From the NCBI RefSeq assembly GCF_034932105.1, contig NZ_JAYGIG010000119.1, positions 1 to 64,000 of the forward strand: DNA of 64,000 bases, in the 5' to 3' direction. Below the pieces are notes generated by a model that had not been told where the DNA came from, ran no database searches, and worked only from the letters and a program-made list of their open reading frames with translations. This document shows, in pieces, positions 43,051 to 52,951 of the stretch; position 1 is the first letter of the stretch; each line of letters opens with the position of its first letter. Both the position numbers and the translations under genes were made by a program. This DNA is from Leptothoe sp034932105. Lineage in GTDB: Bacteria; Cyanobacteriota; Cyanobacteriia; Phormidesmidales; Phormidesmidaceae.

Positions 43051-44052
43051 CTAATTCGCAGATGGTTCTACCACCATCAATGAAAATCGCAGCGGTCGTT
43101 GATCATCATCATCCAAGGAAACTTCCAAGGAGTAAGCCCCACCAATCACCGGAGCCGTTTGCGCCAGTGTTAGGATGCCTGCCTCTGGGCGAGATGATTG
43201 ACTATCTGCATCAGCACCCACCAGTTGGATACTGCCGCCAGTCGGCATGGTTGCATTGATAATCAAGACTGCACCCGTATAGTTCACATCCACATGAACC
43301 ACGCCCTGGGGTGTGACCCAGTCGCGGCTAATGGTGGGCTCTGCCGTCGATACCGTTAACGCGAGTGCCGACATGATTTCCATCGATGCCAACATGGTCA
43401 AGGCGATTTGCTGCTCTGGTGTGGCCTGGTCATAACCACCTGCAAGGTTTTCAACTTCCTGTAGGGTTGCCTCGGCTAAGGCTGACCCAGATCGGTAAGC
43501 CGGAGTGAGGACAATATTGGCAATGGGCTCTAGAGCGTCTAATGAGTCTGGGAAAAGGGCCTCAACAATCTGCACGAGTTTGACGCCCTGCTTTTGCGTA
43601 GACTGGGCCATATTTTGGCAGCGGTCTAACAAAGCTTGCAGAACTGTCTCCGGCAGTTTGCTTGAGATACTAAACCGGAGTGGGTTTTCAAGCCACAGAC
43701 GGCTGATAGGTTGAGCATAGGCAGGCATGGATATCTCAGCTGGATATTCACGCACCTCAGCTTCCCAAGGAAACAGCGGGGGGCGGTTAGCAAATTCCGT
43801 TTGGAATCGGTGCTTTAAAAGTGTGTGGAAACGATCTTGCACAGTGGTTTTATCTCCGAAGTTAAACGACTGACCCGTTTCAAATAAAAAATCAAATGGC
43901 ACAGTGTCAGATCCGACTTCAGATGCACAAACTGCTGATGGGTTGGATCCTGTCGATGGGGTAGGCTCCCTCCCTGATTTAGGGGATGCCGAGCGGTCAA
44001 AAGTTAAAAACTCTAGTAATAAGCGTTTCAAATTTTCTGACTCACTATTCAT
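43051..44052 (-). CDS. PatU-like protein
   Basis: 333 aa, soluble. VQDRFHTLLKHRFQTE, the following NRPPLFPWEAEVREY and the central VKLVQIVEALFPDS resemble what I recall of PatU, encoded next to hetZ in filamentous cyanobacteria. A beta-rich C-terminus (about 250-330) follows. It lies 92 bp downstream of hetZ on the same strand. In Anabaena PatU affects heterocyst pattern; the function in non-heterocystous species is unknown. Confidence 0.65.
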   Translation of the reverse strand: MNSESENLKRLLLEFLTFDRSASPKSGREPTPSTGSNPSAVCASEVGSDTVPFDFLFETGQSFNFGDKTTVQDRFHTLLKHRFQTEFANRPPLFPWEAEVREYPAEISMPAYAQPISRLWLENPLRFSISSKLPETVLQALLDRCQNMAQSTQKQGVKLVQIVEALFPDSLDALEPIANIVLTPAYRSGSALAEATLQEVENLAGGYDQATPEQQIALTMLASMEIMSALALTVSTAEPTISRDWVTPQGVVHVDVNYTGAVLIINATMPTGGSIQLVGADADSQSSRPEAGILTLAQTAPVIGGAYSLEVSLDDDDQRPLRFSLMVVEPSAN

Positions 44053-44144
44053 GGTTGAATGTCCCTGATCCGGATAATAAAGCCGATGTGTAAAAAAAAT
44101 AGCTCAGTTGGCTGCATAAAAAACGACGATCCATTGGCAGATCG

Positions 44145-45302
44145 CTAACCTACTGACAGGTTACGTAACTCCCACGCTTGTTCAAGCAATTTAGACCAAT
44201 GTTTTCTAATCTGTGTCAAGCTCAGACCCAGGGATTGAGATATATCCGTATCGGAAAGCCCCTGCTGCTTGAGCTGCAGCAGCTTGGCCTGACTTTGGTC
44301 CATTTTGGCCTGTAAGTGATCCCACTGTTGAGGTGTGAGTCCTAAGTTTTTTTCTAACTCAATGCCCAGCCATTCATGCACCAGTTCCCAGTGATGGGTG
44401 AGGGCAAAGCGGAGCAGATGGTACTTAAAACGCTGTTGTAGGTAGTCCCTTTCTCTGGATGTCAGCCCTAGCAGTTCTTCAATTTCGTTGGCGGGCAGAT
44501 CCATTAGGCGCAAACTAAAGTAGTCGGCGCAGTCCTCTTGCTTTTTATCCTTGAGGTAGACCATCAGCTCATCCACCACCCGATCCCGTAGGTTATCCTC
44601 CGGCTGGATGTCCGACTGAAGTAGGATCTCTTCCCGCAGCCGTTGGACAGGGGCATTTTTCCAGCTTTGTTCATTGTCATTGGCAGCCTCGGTAGCTTGC
44701 TCAATATCTACAGCGGTTTCTGGGGGTTGCTGTTTAGAAAAGGTTTGGGCTCGTAAAATAATCAACTGCTGGCTACGGCCCCGTCGCAAGGGAATGCGAC
44801 GTTTGCCGTATCGCTCGGTGAACGCCATGTATTCTGCCAGTTCTAGGGCCGTACGGGGCTTATACTCAGCTGGCAGCTGGTTTTCCCGGCGAAAGGCGTT
44901 GATGGCTTCGCTATAGAAATTTTGTAGAAAATCTTCAATGAGTGAAAGGCGGGCCTGATAGCTGGTTTGGGTATAAGGGACCGAAATGTAGCGATAGATA
45001 ATAGCACTGAGGGTACTATGCAGTTCGATCCGACCCCGTTCAGAGCTAAGTTTGTAATAGCGACTGCACTGGTCAACTCGATGGTGAGCTAGGTTAAATG
45101 CCCAACTTTTTACATCTCCGGAGTCTTGAATGCGTTGACTTTCTGTACAAATACGAAGCGATTCGCTACAGATGCGCTCGGCCACAGTCTGACAGCTTCT
45201 TTCGGCGGTCCTGGTCACTTGCTTTAGCAACTGTAAAACGTCGGTATTCAGTGCTTTTTCAAGTGTTGTAGATGTTTCCTCAAGCATTAGCAGCGGAGTC
45301 AT
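44145..45302 (-). CDS. hetZ: HetZ family protein (HTH regulator)
   Basis: 385 aa, mainly helical. Recognisable regions: SWAFNLAHHRVDQCSRYYKLG-like segment (66-86), LIEDFLQNFYSEAINAFRRE, LELAEYMAFTERYGKRRIPL and a C-terminal HTH (LSDTDISQSLGLSLTQIRKH). HetZ is required early in Anabaena heterocyst differentiation and also occurs in filamentous strains without heterocysts. It is divergent from the 45405 gene; the 102 bp between them must hold both promoters. Confidence 0.82.
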   Translation of the reverse strand: MTPLLMLEETSTTLEKALNTDVLQLLKQVTRTAERSCQTVAERICSESLRICTESQRIQDSGDVKSWAFNLAHHRVDQCSRYYKLSSERGRIELHSTLSAIIYRYISVPYTQTSYQARLSLIEDFLQNFYSEAINAFRRENQLPAEYKPRTALELAEYMAFTERYGKRRIPLRRGRSQQLIILRAQTFSKQQPPETAVDIEQATEAANDNEQSWKNAPVQRLREEILLQSDIQPEDNLRDRVVDELMVYLKDKKQEDCADYFSLRLMDLPANEIEELLGLTSRERDYLQQRFKYHLLRFALTHHWELVHEWLGIELEKNLGLTPQQWDHLQAKMDQSQAKLLQLKQQGLSDTDISQSLGLSLTQIRKHWSKLLEQAWELRNLSVG

Positions 45303-45404
45303 TAGAACGTGCTCGTCCCAGGCAATACCTCACCTGAGCATAGACAGTTTTCCGCCCGTTCTAACAAAAGTCAGTAATTTTCACGAAACTATCAAAAAAG
45401 TCGG

Positions 45405-45866
45405 ATGGATATTGAAAAACAAATTCAAATTTTGATTGATGATGCTCCGGATCAGAGCATAGGTCAGGCAGTTTTGCTGGTAGCTCCGCTACTAAAGGAA
45501 ATTGCAGAACAGCTGCCGCAGGAAATATATTATGTCGTCCAATCCCTAGGGCAGGGTTGGGTGATAACCACCCTACGCGGTCGCCAAGATCCGCAAGCAA
45601 CGAAGACGGTGGTCTATGCCTACCCTTCCTTAGCGGCGGCGGCAGTAGGTCAGGCAGACAATCCCCAGATGATGGCGTTGCCCCATCCGAGTACCCATTT
45701 ACTATTTCAACTCCTATCCATGAAGCAAGTAGATAGCATTATTTTTATGCAGGAAAAGGGTCAGGGCCAGGGCGTTGAGGTGCCGAGAACCATGCTGGAG
45801 CAGGTTATGCGGGCACAGCTCCAGCAGCTGGCAGAGCAGCAGGATCCCCCGACGGAGATTGCCTAA
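45405..45866 (+). CDS. conserved cyanobacterial-type protein, function unknown
   Basis: 153 aa, soluble, with an alpha/beta character (YYVVQSLGQGWVITTLRGR, VVYAYPSLAAAAVG, SIIFMQEKGQG). The position, divergent from hetZ, suggests a possible functional link. I do not recognise a named domain. The stop overlaps the convergent SRPBCC gene by 4 bases (CTAA shared). Confidence 0.7.
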   Translation: MDIEKQIQILIDDAPDQSIGQAVLLVAPLLKEIAEQLPQEIYYVVQSLGQGWVITTLRGRQDPQATKTVVYAYPSLAAAAVGQADNPQMMALPHPSTHLLFQLLSMKQVDSIIFMQEKGQGQGVEVPRTMLEQVMRAQLQQLAEQQDPPTEIA

Positions 45867-46315
45867 CCTTGGCTACAGGCTTCCTGCGTTACCCGATGGC
45901 GATACTCAAACATATCGTTTAGTCGTTGGAGTACAAACCCGCTAATCATCGGCTCACTGACCCATGCCATCGGTAGGGTAAAGGTAATATCGTCCGTCAG
46001 TCGTGTCTGATTACCCTCGGGTAAAAACCGATGGCGATGGGTCCAGGCATCTAGCGGACCACTTGCTTGAATGTCGGTAAAAAGTCGGTTGGGTTCGTAT
46101 TCGTCGGTGTGGCGGGCTATCCAGGTAATGGGAATAGGCCCAAGCCACAGGCGAAACTCGCTGAGAGCTCCAGGGCCGAGGCCGCCTTCTCGACGGACGG
46201 CCTCAACGGGTTGCCAGGGGGGGGTGAGGAGATCAAGAATATCGGGTCGTTCGTGGAAGCGCCAGACGGTTTCGGGTGCTGCCGCGATCAGGCTCGTGTA
46301 TTGAAAGGTGGTCAT
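45863..46315 (-). CDS. SRPBCC/START-fold protein
   Basis: 150 aa, typical of the SRPBCC superfamily. Segments are FQYTSLIAAAPETVWRFHER at the N-terminus, DILDLLTPPW, a central beta-sheet (WIARHTDEYEPNRLFTD) and a C-terminal helix (VLQRLNDMFEYRHRV). Such proteins bind lipids or polyketides in a deep pocket. The ligand is unknown. Confidence 0.85.
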   Translation of the reverse strand: MTTFQYTSLIAAAPETVWRFHERPDILDLLTPPWQPVEAVRREGGLGPGALSEFRLWLGPIPITWIARHTDEYEPNRLFTDIQASGPLDAWTHRHRFLPEGNQTRLTDDITFTLPMAWVSEPMISGFVLQRLNDMFEYRHRVTQEACSQG

Positions 46316-46336
46316 GGGACGTCCCTAGGGGTGGCG

Positions 46337-46888
46337 CTAAAATAGACTTAGCACATCGACGCCAACACCCAGGACTACACCGATGTCTGTGCCGTCATTA
46401 AAGGCTGCATTGACCCGAGCTGTGCCTGTAATGAGGTCATTAATCGGTACATCTACCCCAGCTGTCACCAAGGGGCTCAATTCAAATTCATCGAACTCCA
46501 CACCGACGCCCGCACCGATAAAGGGATGAACCCTAAACTGGTCAACATTCTGTGTCTTAGGAAATCCGGTAGTGAGGGCAAATGATGCAAAGTTATCTCC
46601 CCCCAGCACCGATGCTGAATGAATGGATAAGCTGTCGGTCAATGAAAACCGACCGACTAGGGAAAACCCGCCATCTCCTAATTCTGTGTCGCCATCATCG
46701 GATACTCCAATGGTGCCACCAACGCCAAAGTAGTTGATGCGCTCATTATCATCGCGCCTTTGGGCAACCACCGCTTCCGGTGTCAGGGTTTGGGCAAAAC
46801 TAGGGTCCACCACTAGCAATAGCAGAGTAGTCACTAAGCTGAAGGATCCTAGGCTTTTGATAGCAGACATCATCATTGGAAATCCCAA
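46337..46888 (-). CDS. exported outer-membrane beta-barrel-like protein
   Basis: About 180 aa. A signal peptide (LVTTLLLLVVDPSFAQ, cleavage after SFA near residue 32) is followed by alternating Gly/hydrophobic strands (YFGVGGTIGV, FIGAGVGVEF, DIGVVLGVGVDVLSLF). The terminal Phe is typical of outer-membrane barrels. It is probably an 8-strand porin-like or opacity-type protein. Start choice among three clustered ATGs is uncertain. Confidence 0.7.
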   Translation of the reverse strand: MGFPMMMSAIKSLGSFSLVTTLLLLVVDPSFAQTLTPEAVVAQRRDDNERINYFGVGGTIGVSDDGDTELGDGGFSLVGRFSLTDSLSIHSASVLGGDNFASFALTTGFPKTQNVDQFRVHPFIGAGVGVEFDEFELSPLVTAGVDVPINDLITGTARVNAAFNDGTDIGVVLGVGVDVLSLF

Positions 46889-47211
46889 AAAACGGCTAGA
46901 GATTAGAGATTAATGGTCACAAGCGGTGACGGACATCTGTCACCATGTGTGAGCCTACTACATCCCTAGGCTGATAGCTACTCCTAAAGAGATACTATTC
47001 TCTAACAGCAGTCCATAAAAGTCTTGCATCTTAGAGAAGCGTATAGTGTGAAAACCGACAGAAAAATCTGTTGGGAAGTGCCTTGCAATCCAATCGCGTA
47101 ATTTATCTTGTTATGGTTGCAATGGCAAACAACAACTCGACCAGCCACAACTCGACCAACAACTCGACGAAGTTGTTCCTGGTGGATTGGCTAAGGCTGA
47201 TGCATCTTTTC
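46889..47211. other. intergenic region with a short repeat
   Basis: No gene. At 47125-47180 the motif ACAACTCGACCA occurs two to three times, and AACAACT/AGTTGTT can form a hairpin downstream of ureC (minus strand). No T-tract follows it. Confidence 0.5.
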
Positions 47212-48921
<1,710 letters not shown>

Positions 48922-49093
48922 CGGGGTCTCCTAGCGTAGGGGGGTAAAAAGCAAAGCCATTGGATAGCTTACGCTAGCTCAGGAACGCCGATGGATATAT
49001 CGCGAACATTTTAAATAATTAGCTCAGGATGCACCTAGCCCAAGCTGGACCTTTGCCCAAGCTGAGAACGAGGTGTCCTGTTGCATCGCCCTG

Positions 49094-49894
49094 CTACCCC
49101 GCACAGGCTTCCCGGCTGGGCAACATTAACACCTCGCCATCGGTGTCTTTCCAACGTAGCCAGCCTTCTTCTTCGCTGGCACCGGCTAGGGGCTCACAGC
49201 CATTGGTCGGGCGGGTGATGCGGACGCGGATCCAGTCGTCTTGGATCTCTAGGGGTTCGATCAGACTGTTGGGGCTGACCAGGCTAAGGACATTGCGGCC
49301 CCGTTCGGGTTGCGATCGCAACACTTGGGTATCCTCCTCATTGCGCAGAGACAGCATTTCAGCTTCTGCTAACCGGTCTTCCCAGGGATAAAACGCTAGT
49401 GCCAGACCGCGATCCTCCAGCTGATTGCGATGAATCCAGGCACTGCCACCGTCGGTATACTGCACTTGCAACCAGCCATCCTCACGGGCTTCCAGGATCG
49501 GAAACGCCAGCAGGGAGGAATCCACACTGACCATGGTAAAACGAGCGTCACGGCCAATGGCAAAGGCTTGTTGACCGTTGGGAATCAGCCAGCCCTGCCA
49601 AATCCAACCCCAATGGTCACCACCGGGTTGACTATAAAGGGGCAGTTCCACCGAGGATAGCCAACTCGCATTTTGACCTGAACGCGCCTTTGGAGAGAGA
49701 TAACCTACGCCCAGGGATAGATCTGTGTCAGCCAGATCCACAATACCTGCCATGTCAGGGCTGATGGCCGCAGGCAGAGCTGCCTCTGCTGAACCATTCC
49801 CAGAGGTTTGACCCAGTGCTGGTACATGACCTAACAGCAGAGTCCCTTGTAGGCAAGCGATCGCAGCAAAATGGTGTAGTCGCAACATAGTCAA
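49094..49894 (-). CDS. secreted SH3-like protein inside the urease cluster
   Basis: 266 aa with a signal peptide (AAIACLQGTLLLGHVPALGQ, cleavage near 29). Two SH3-like stretches follow (about 85-165: LPLYSQPGG, GWLQVQYTDGGSAWI; and about 190-255: QVLRSQPERG, DDWIRVRITR, EEGWLRW). It is expected in the periplasm or on the envelope. It lies between ureB and ureC on the same strand. A direct urease role is unlikely because urease is cytoplasmic. Confidence 0.75.
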   Translation of the reverse strand: MTMLRLHHFAAIACLQGTLLLGHVPALGQTSGNGSAEAALPAAISPDMAGIVDLADTDLSLGVGYLSPKARSGQNASWLSSVELPLYSQPGGDHWGWIWQGWLIPNGQQAFAIGRDARFTMVSVDSSLLAFPILEAREDGWLQVQYTDGGSAWIHRNQLEDRGLALAFYPWEDRLAEAEMLSLRNEEDTQVLRSQPERGRNVLSLVSPNSLIEPLEIQDDWIRVRITRPTNGCEPLAGASEEEGWLRWKDTDGEVLMLPSREACAG

Positions 49895-50099
49895 TGTCAG
49901 TTAATCTCAGAATGCATTTTCAGTTGACATGCTCCCGTGAGCCGCCGTTGGCTTATGCCCTATTTTCACAACAGAGCAAATCAGTAAATAACTGCTATCC
50001 AGGCGTTCCTTTCCTGATTCAAGCGGTTAAACCCCATATCAGTCATAATCAATCTTTTGTTGCTTTGCCATCCGGCACGTTGCCGATTTCTCAGCAGCT

Positions 50100-50432
50100 T
50101 TACAAACTCCCTTCGATGCGTTGGTTAAAGCCATAGACTTGGCGTGATCCAGCTAGGGTCACCAACGTAACAGAACGCTCATCCCCCGGTTCAAATCTGA
50201 CCGCTGTCCCTGCTGGGATATCCAGCCGCATCCCCTTCGCCTGGTCCCGTTCAAATTGGAGGGCATCATTCACTTCATAGAAGTGAAAATGGGAACCCAC
50301 CTGAATCGGTCGATCGCCACCGTTGGCCACCGTCAATGTGACTGTGGGGCGACCGGCATTCAGCTCAATGTCGCCGTCTGCGGGTAACAGTTCCCCAGGA
50401 ATAATAGTTTGACTAGTTGAGCTATCGGACAT
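50100..50432 (-). CDS. ureB: urease subunit beta
   Basis: 110 aa. IIPGELLPADGDIELN, the conserved VGSHFHFYEVNDAL and LDIPAGTAVRFEPG are family blocks. It is the structural subunit of the (alpha beta gamma)3 urease. Its ATG overlaps the stop of the S41 gene (TAATG), implying translational coupling. Confidence 0.97.
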   Translation of the reverse strand: MSDSSTSQTIIPGELLPADGDIELNAGRPTVTLTVANGGDRPIQVGSHFHFYEVNDALQFERDQAKGMRLDIPAGTAVRFEPGDERSVTLVTLAGSRQVYGFNQRIEGSL

Positions 50433-51526
50433 TATCGCAATCCTCCAAGTTGACTAATTAAATCCTGCTGCATTTGATCCAGCTGGTTTTTCACCGTTGC
50501 CAAGGCTGCCCCTAATTCCTGATCTAGGGATTGGGAGTGTTTTTTCAAGTCGGTCAGTCCCATATAGTGGGCGACTTTCAAGGCTAGCTCCACCGGTACC
50601 TTAAAGTCCGGTAGCACGCCGCTGCCTTCCCAGTTAGCACCCGTCACCGGGTTAACCACTTGTCCCATAGGCAAGAACATCCAGAAATGATCGTGGAGTC
50701 GCTGTCCGGCCCCTGGGTTGGCCTTGCCAGCCGTTGTTTCACCAATTAAGGTGGCCCGTTTGAGCTGTTTGAGGGTATAAGCAAATTCCTCCGCCGCCGT
50801 TGCTGTTTCTGGTCCGATCAACAGATAAATAGGACGATCCAAATAGCGGGGGCCACCCACATGGGGGATGGTCCAGCTTTGCTGGGTCCGGTTTTCTGCG
50901 GGCCAGTTCACATCGCTTAGGTGTACCGCTGGATAGGCGGGCAGCAAATAGCTACAGAGTAGTGCCACCATGCCCGGCGACCCTCCCCGGTTGTATCGCA
51001 GATCAATAATTAGCCCTTGGGTATGGGCGATGCAGGTCATGGCTGCGGCTAGGGTGTCCCCGGCAAACTCGGGTGGTTCAAACCCATATAGTTGCAAAAA
51101 ACCTAGGTTCCCTGCCAACCGTTCCACCCGGTTAATATCGAAGTTACGGCGCTGGCTCTGCTGCGCTTGATAGGCTAGCTCCTCAGCCGTTGGGGGCGTG
51201 TCGGCACTCAGTTCTGGCAGCGGTGTGGGGCTAAAGTACACCCGCATACTGCGATCTTCGGTCAGGGTTTGTAACTGAGTGGTGAGGGTTTCTGCTAACT
51301 GATAGCCGCTGACGATGTCGCCATAGCCGCCCCCGTTCAGCCGCTGACGAATATCTGCCTGGGCCTTGGCGGCCGCCTGGGGTAAGGCATAGCGATCGAG
51401 GGCCTCAGCTACCGCCTCAAGCACAAGGGTACGACTGACCAGATCTAGATCAATATCCTGGAGATTGCCATCCTGCAGATCGCCACCAGCCCTTACAGAA
51501 CCATCAGAACTATCCGACTCAACCAT
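50432..51526 (-). CDS. S41 (tail-specific/IRBP-like) peptidase-fold protein between ureA and ureB
   Basis: 364 aa without signal peptide or PDZ. The S41 core is at about 140-310: GLIIDLRYNRGGSPG, TATAAEEFAYTLKQL, GETTAGKANPGAG, GSGVLPDF. By alignment with E. coli Prc (Ser430/Lys455, 25 apart), Thr243 stands at the nucleophile and Lys268 at the general base. The catalytic Ser is thus replaced by Thr; activity is uncertain. It is coupled to ureB by a 1-base overlap and lies 67 bp after ureA. A processing role or simple hitch-hiking cannot be told apart from sequence. Confidence 0.85.
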   Translation of the reverse strand: MVESDSSDGSVRAGGDLQDGNLQDIDLDLVSRTLVLEAVAEALDRYALPQAAAKAQADIRQRLNGGGYGDIVSGYQLAETLTTQLQTLTEDRSMRVYFSPTPLPELSADTPPTAEELAYQAQQSQRRNFDINRVERLAGNLGFLQLYGFEPPEFAGDTLAAAMTCIAHTQGLIIDLRYNRGGSPGMVALLCSYLLPAYPAVHLSDVNWPAENRTQQSWTIPHVGGPRYLDRPIYLLIGPETATAAEEFAYTLKQLKRATLIGETTAGKANPGAGQRLHDHFWMFLPMGQVVNPVTGANWEGSGVLPDFKVPVELALKVAHYMGLTDLKKHSQSLDQELGAALATVKNQLDQMQQDLISQLGGLR

Positions 51527-51593
51527 AAAAATATCTAGGCAATACGTCTACACAATCGAATTTTGGCTGTGCGGATGTTGCATGCAACCTTTC

Positions 51594-51896
51594 CTACTGA
51601 ATGGGGTTATGTACGGTAACTAGCTTAGTCCCATCTGGGAACGTCGCCTCCACCTGTACTTCGTGAATCATTTCGGCAATGCCATCCATCACGTCATCTC
51701 GACCCAGTAGCGTGGTCCCGTAGCTCATGAGATCCGCCACCGTACGGCCATCCCGTGCCCCTTCCAAAATGGCGGCAGAAATGTAGGCAACGGCTTCTGG
51801 GTGGTTGAGTTTCACGCCTCGCTCCTTACGGCGTTCGGCCACTAGGGCAGCGGTAAAAATCAGTAGCTTATCTTTTTCTTGGGGAGTGAGTTGCAT
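51594..51896 (-). CDS. ureA: urease subunit gamma
   Basis: 100 aa. LTPQEKDKLLIFTAALVAER, LNHPEAVAYISA, EGARDGRTVADLM and the VEATFPDGTKLVTVHNPI C-terminus are diagnostic. It is a structural subunit of urease and follows ureD by 118 bp. Confidence 0.97.
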   Translation of the reverse strand: MQLTPQEKDKLLIFTAALVAERRKERGVKLNHPEAVAYISAAILEGARDGRTVADLMSYGTTLLGRDDVMDGIAEMIHEVQVEATFPDGTKLVTVHNPIQ

Positions 51897-52014
51897 AGGA
51901 GGGGGAGGAAACTGACCACAACAGAGATATTAAACCAAGAAATGCTCGGGACGAGTCTCCTTCCCTGGATCGCTCACTCCCCAAGACCTTGGAAAGTCTG
52001 CTCACCCCCCTGAC

Positions 52015-52893
52015 CTAGACTCCCCAAACCCTGGGTATATAGGCCTTTTTACCTAATGTCTCCGTTCGTAGATATTGCCAAATATGCATAAAGTACTGCC
52101 GAGCCATTTGACTAGAGGGGCCTCGGTAGCGAACCACTAGGCCTTGCTCTAGCTGGGTAACCCCTAACTCCCCTGGGGTGGGGCCTTGGGTCTCGATGAG
52201 GGTTCTGATGGCCGTGATGTGTTCGGAGGCCATGGCTTGTCCCAACAACAGGAATGTGCCCACCACAGGGTATCCGGCTAATCCATGGTAGCTGTGTAGG
52301 ACTTCAGTGCCCCCTGTGAGCTGTTGCCGATCGATCCATAGCGGTGTGCCTTGCTGCCAGATTTCGGTTTGCGATCGCCAATGCCCCTGGGTCAGGGTTT
52401 CCCCCCTGGCACTGCGGCCAAACCGGGTAACATCCCACCCAATCCACACCCCACTCGGTTCCAGCTCGACCCTAACGGTTTGGCGAAACCGCCCCCCGTT
52501 GAACAAAATTAGCTCCTGGGGTAGCCATTCCACATAGGCTCCCGGCTCCACCGTCATTCGAATCGTTTGCTCCGCCCAGTTATCTTCGGTGCGATACACC
52601 TTGTGGGCGGCGGCGGTGGTGATCAATGCCTGGGTGTCGGTCTCAGCGGTGATGGCTATATCCAGCTGATCGCCCCCCACCATGCCCCCAGCGGTGTGCA
52701 CAATGACACTCTGGCAGTTGTTGGGGGCTGCGGCTGGATAAAACGGTCGCTGAATTCGCAGGGGAGCTGTGCTGTAGGCTCTTTTAGGAAAGGTTTTTCC
52801 GTTGATTTTGGCAAATTGAAGATCGAGGCTGCCGCGCCAACATTGATCTTCCTGGGTTGGTTGTTCTGCCTGCACCTGGTCGATGGTTTTCAT
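52015..52893 (-). CDS. ureD: urease accessory protein UreD (UreH)
   Basis: 292 aa. It acts with UreF and UreG as chaperone for nickel insertion into apo-urease. Family segments: LRIQRPFYP, VHTAGGMVGGDQLDI, TTAAAHKVYRT, WLPQELILFNG. It is the first gene of the ureD-ureA-S41-ureB-SH3-ureC series on the minus strand. The promoter is expected in the 58 bp before it or within the amidohydrolase gene upstream. Confidence 0.96.
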   Translation of the reverse strand: MKTIDQVQAEQPTQEDQCWRGSLDLQFAKINGKTFPKRAYSTAPLRIQRPFYPAAAPNNCQSVIVHTAGGMVGGDQLDIAITAETDTQALITTAAAHKVYRTEDNWAEQTIRMTVEPGAYVEWLPQELILFNGGRFRQTVRVELEPSGVWIGWDVTRFGRSARGETLTQGHWRSQTEIWQQGTPLWIDRQQLTGGTEVLHSYHGLAGYPVVGTFLLLGQAMASEHITAIRTLIETQGPTPGELGVTQLEQGLVVRYRGPSSQMARQYFMHIWQYLRTETLGKKAYIPRVWGV

Positions 52894-52951
52894 TAATGTT
52901 CCATGCCTGCTTTGGTCCGGTTATTCCCATGGTGGGCACAGCACAGCCTCC

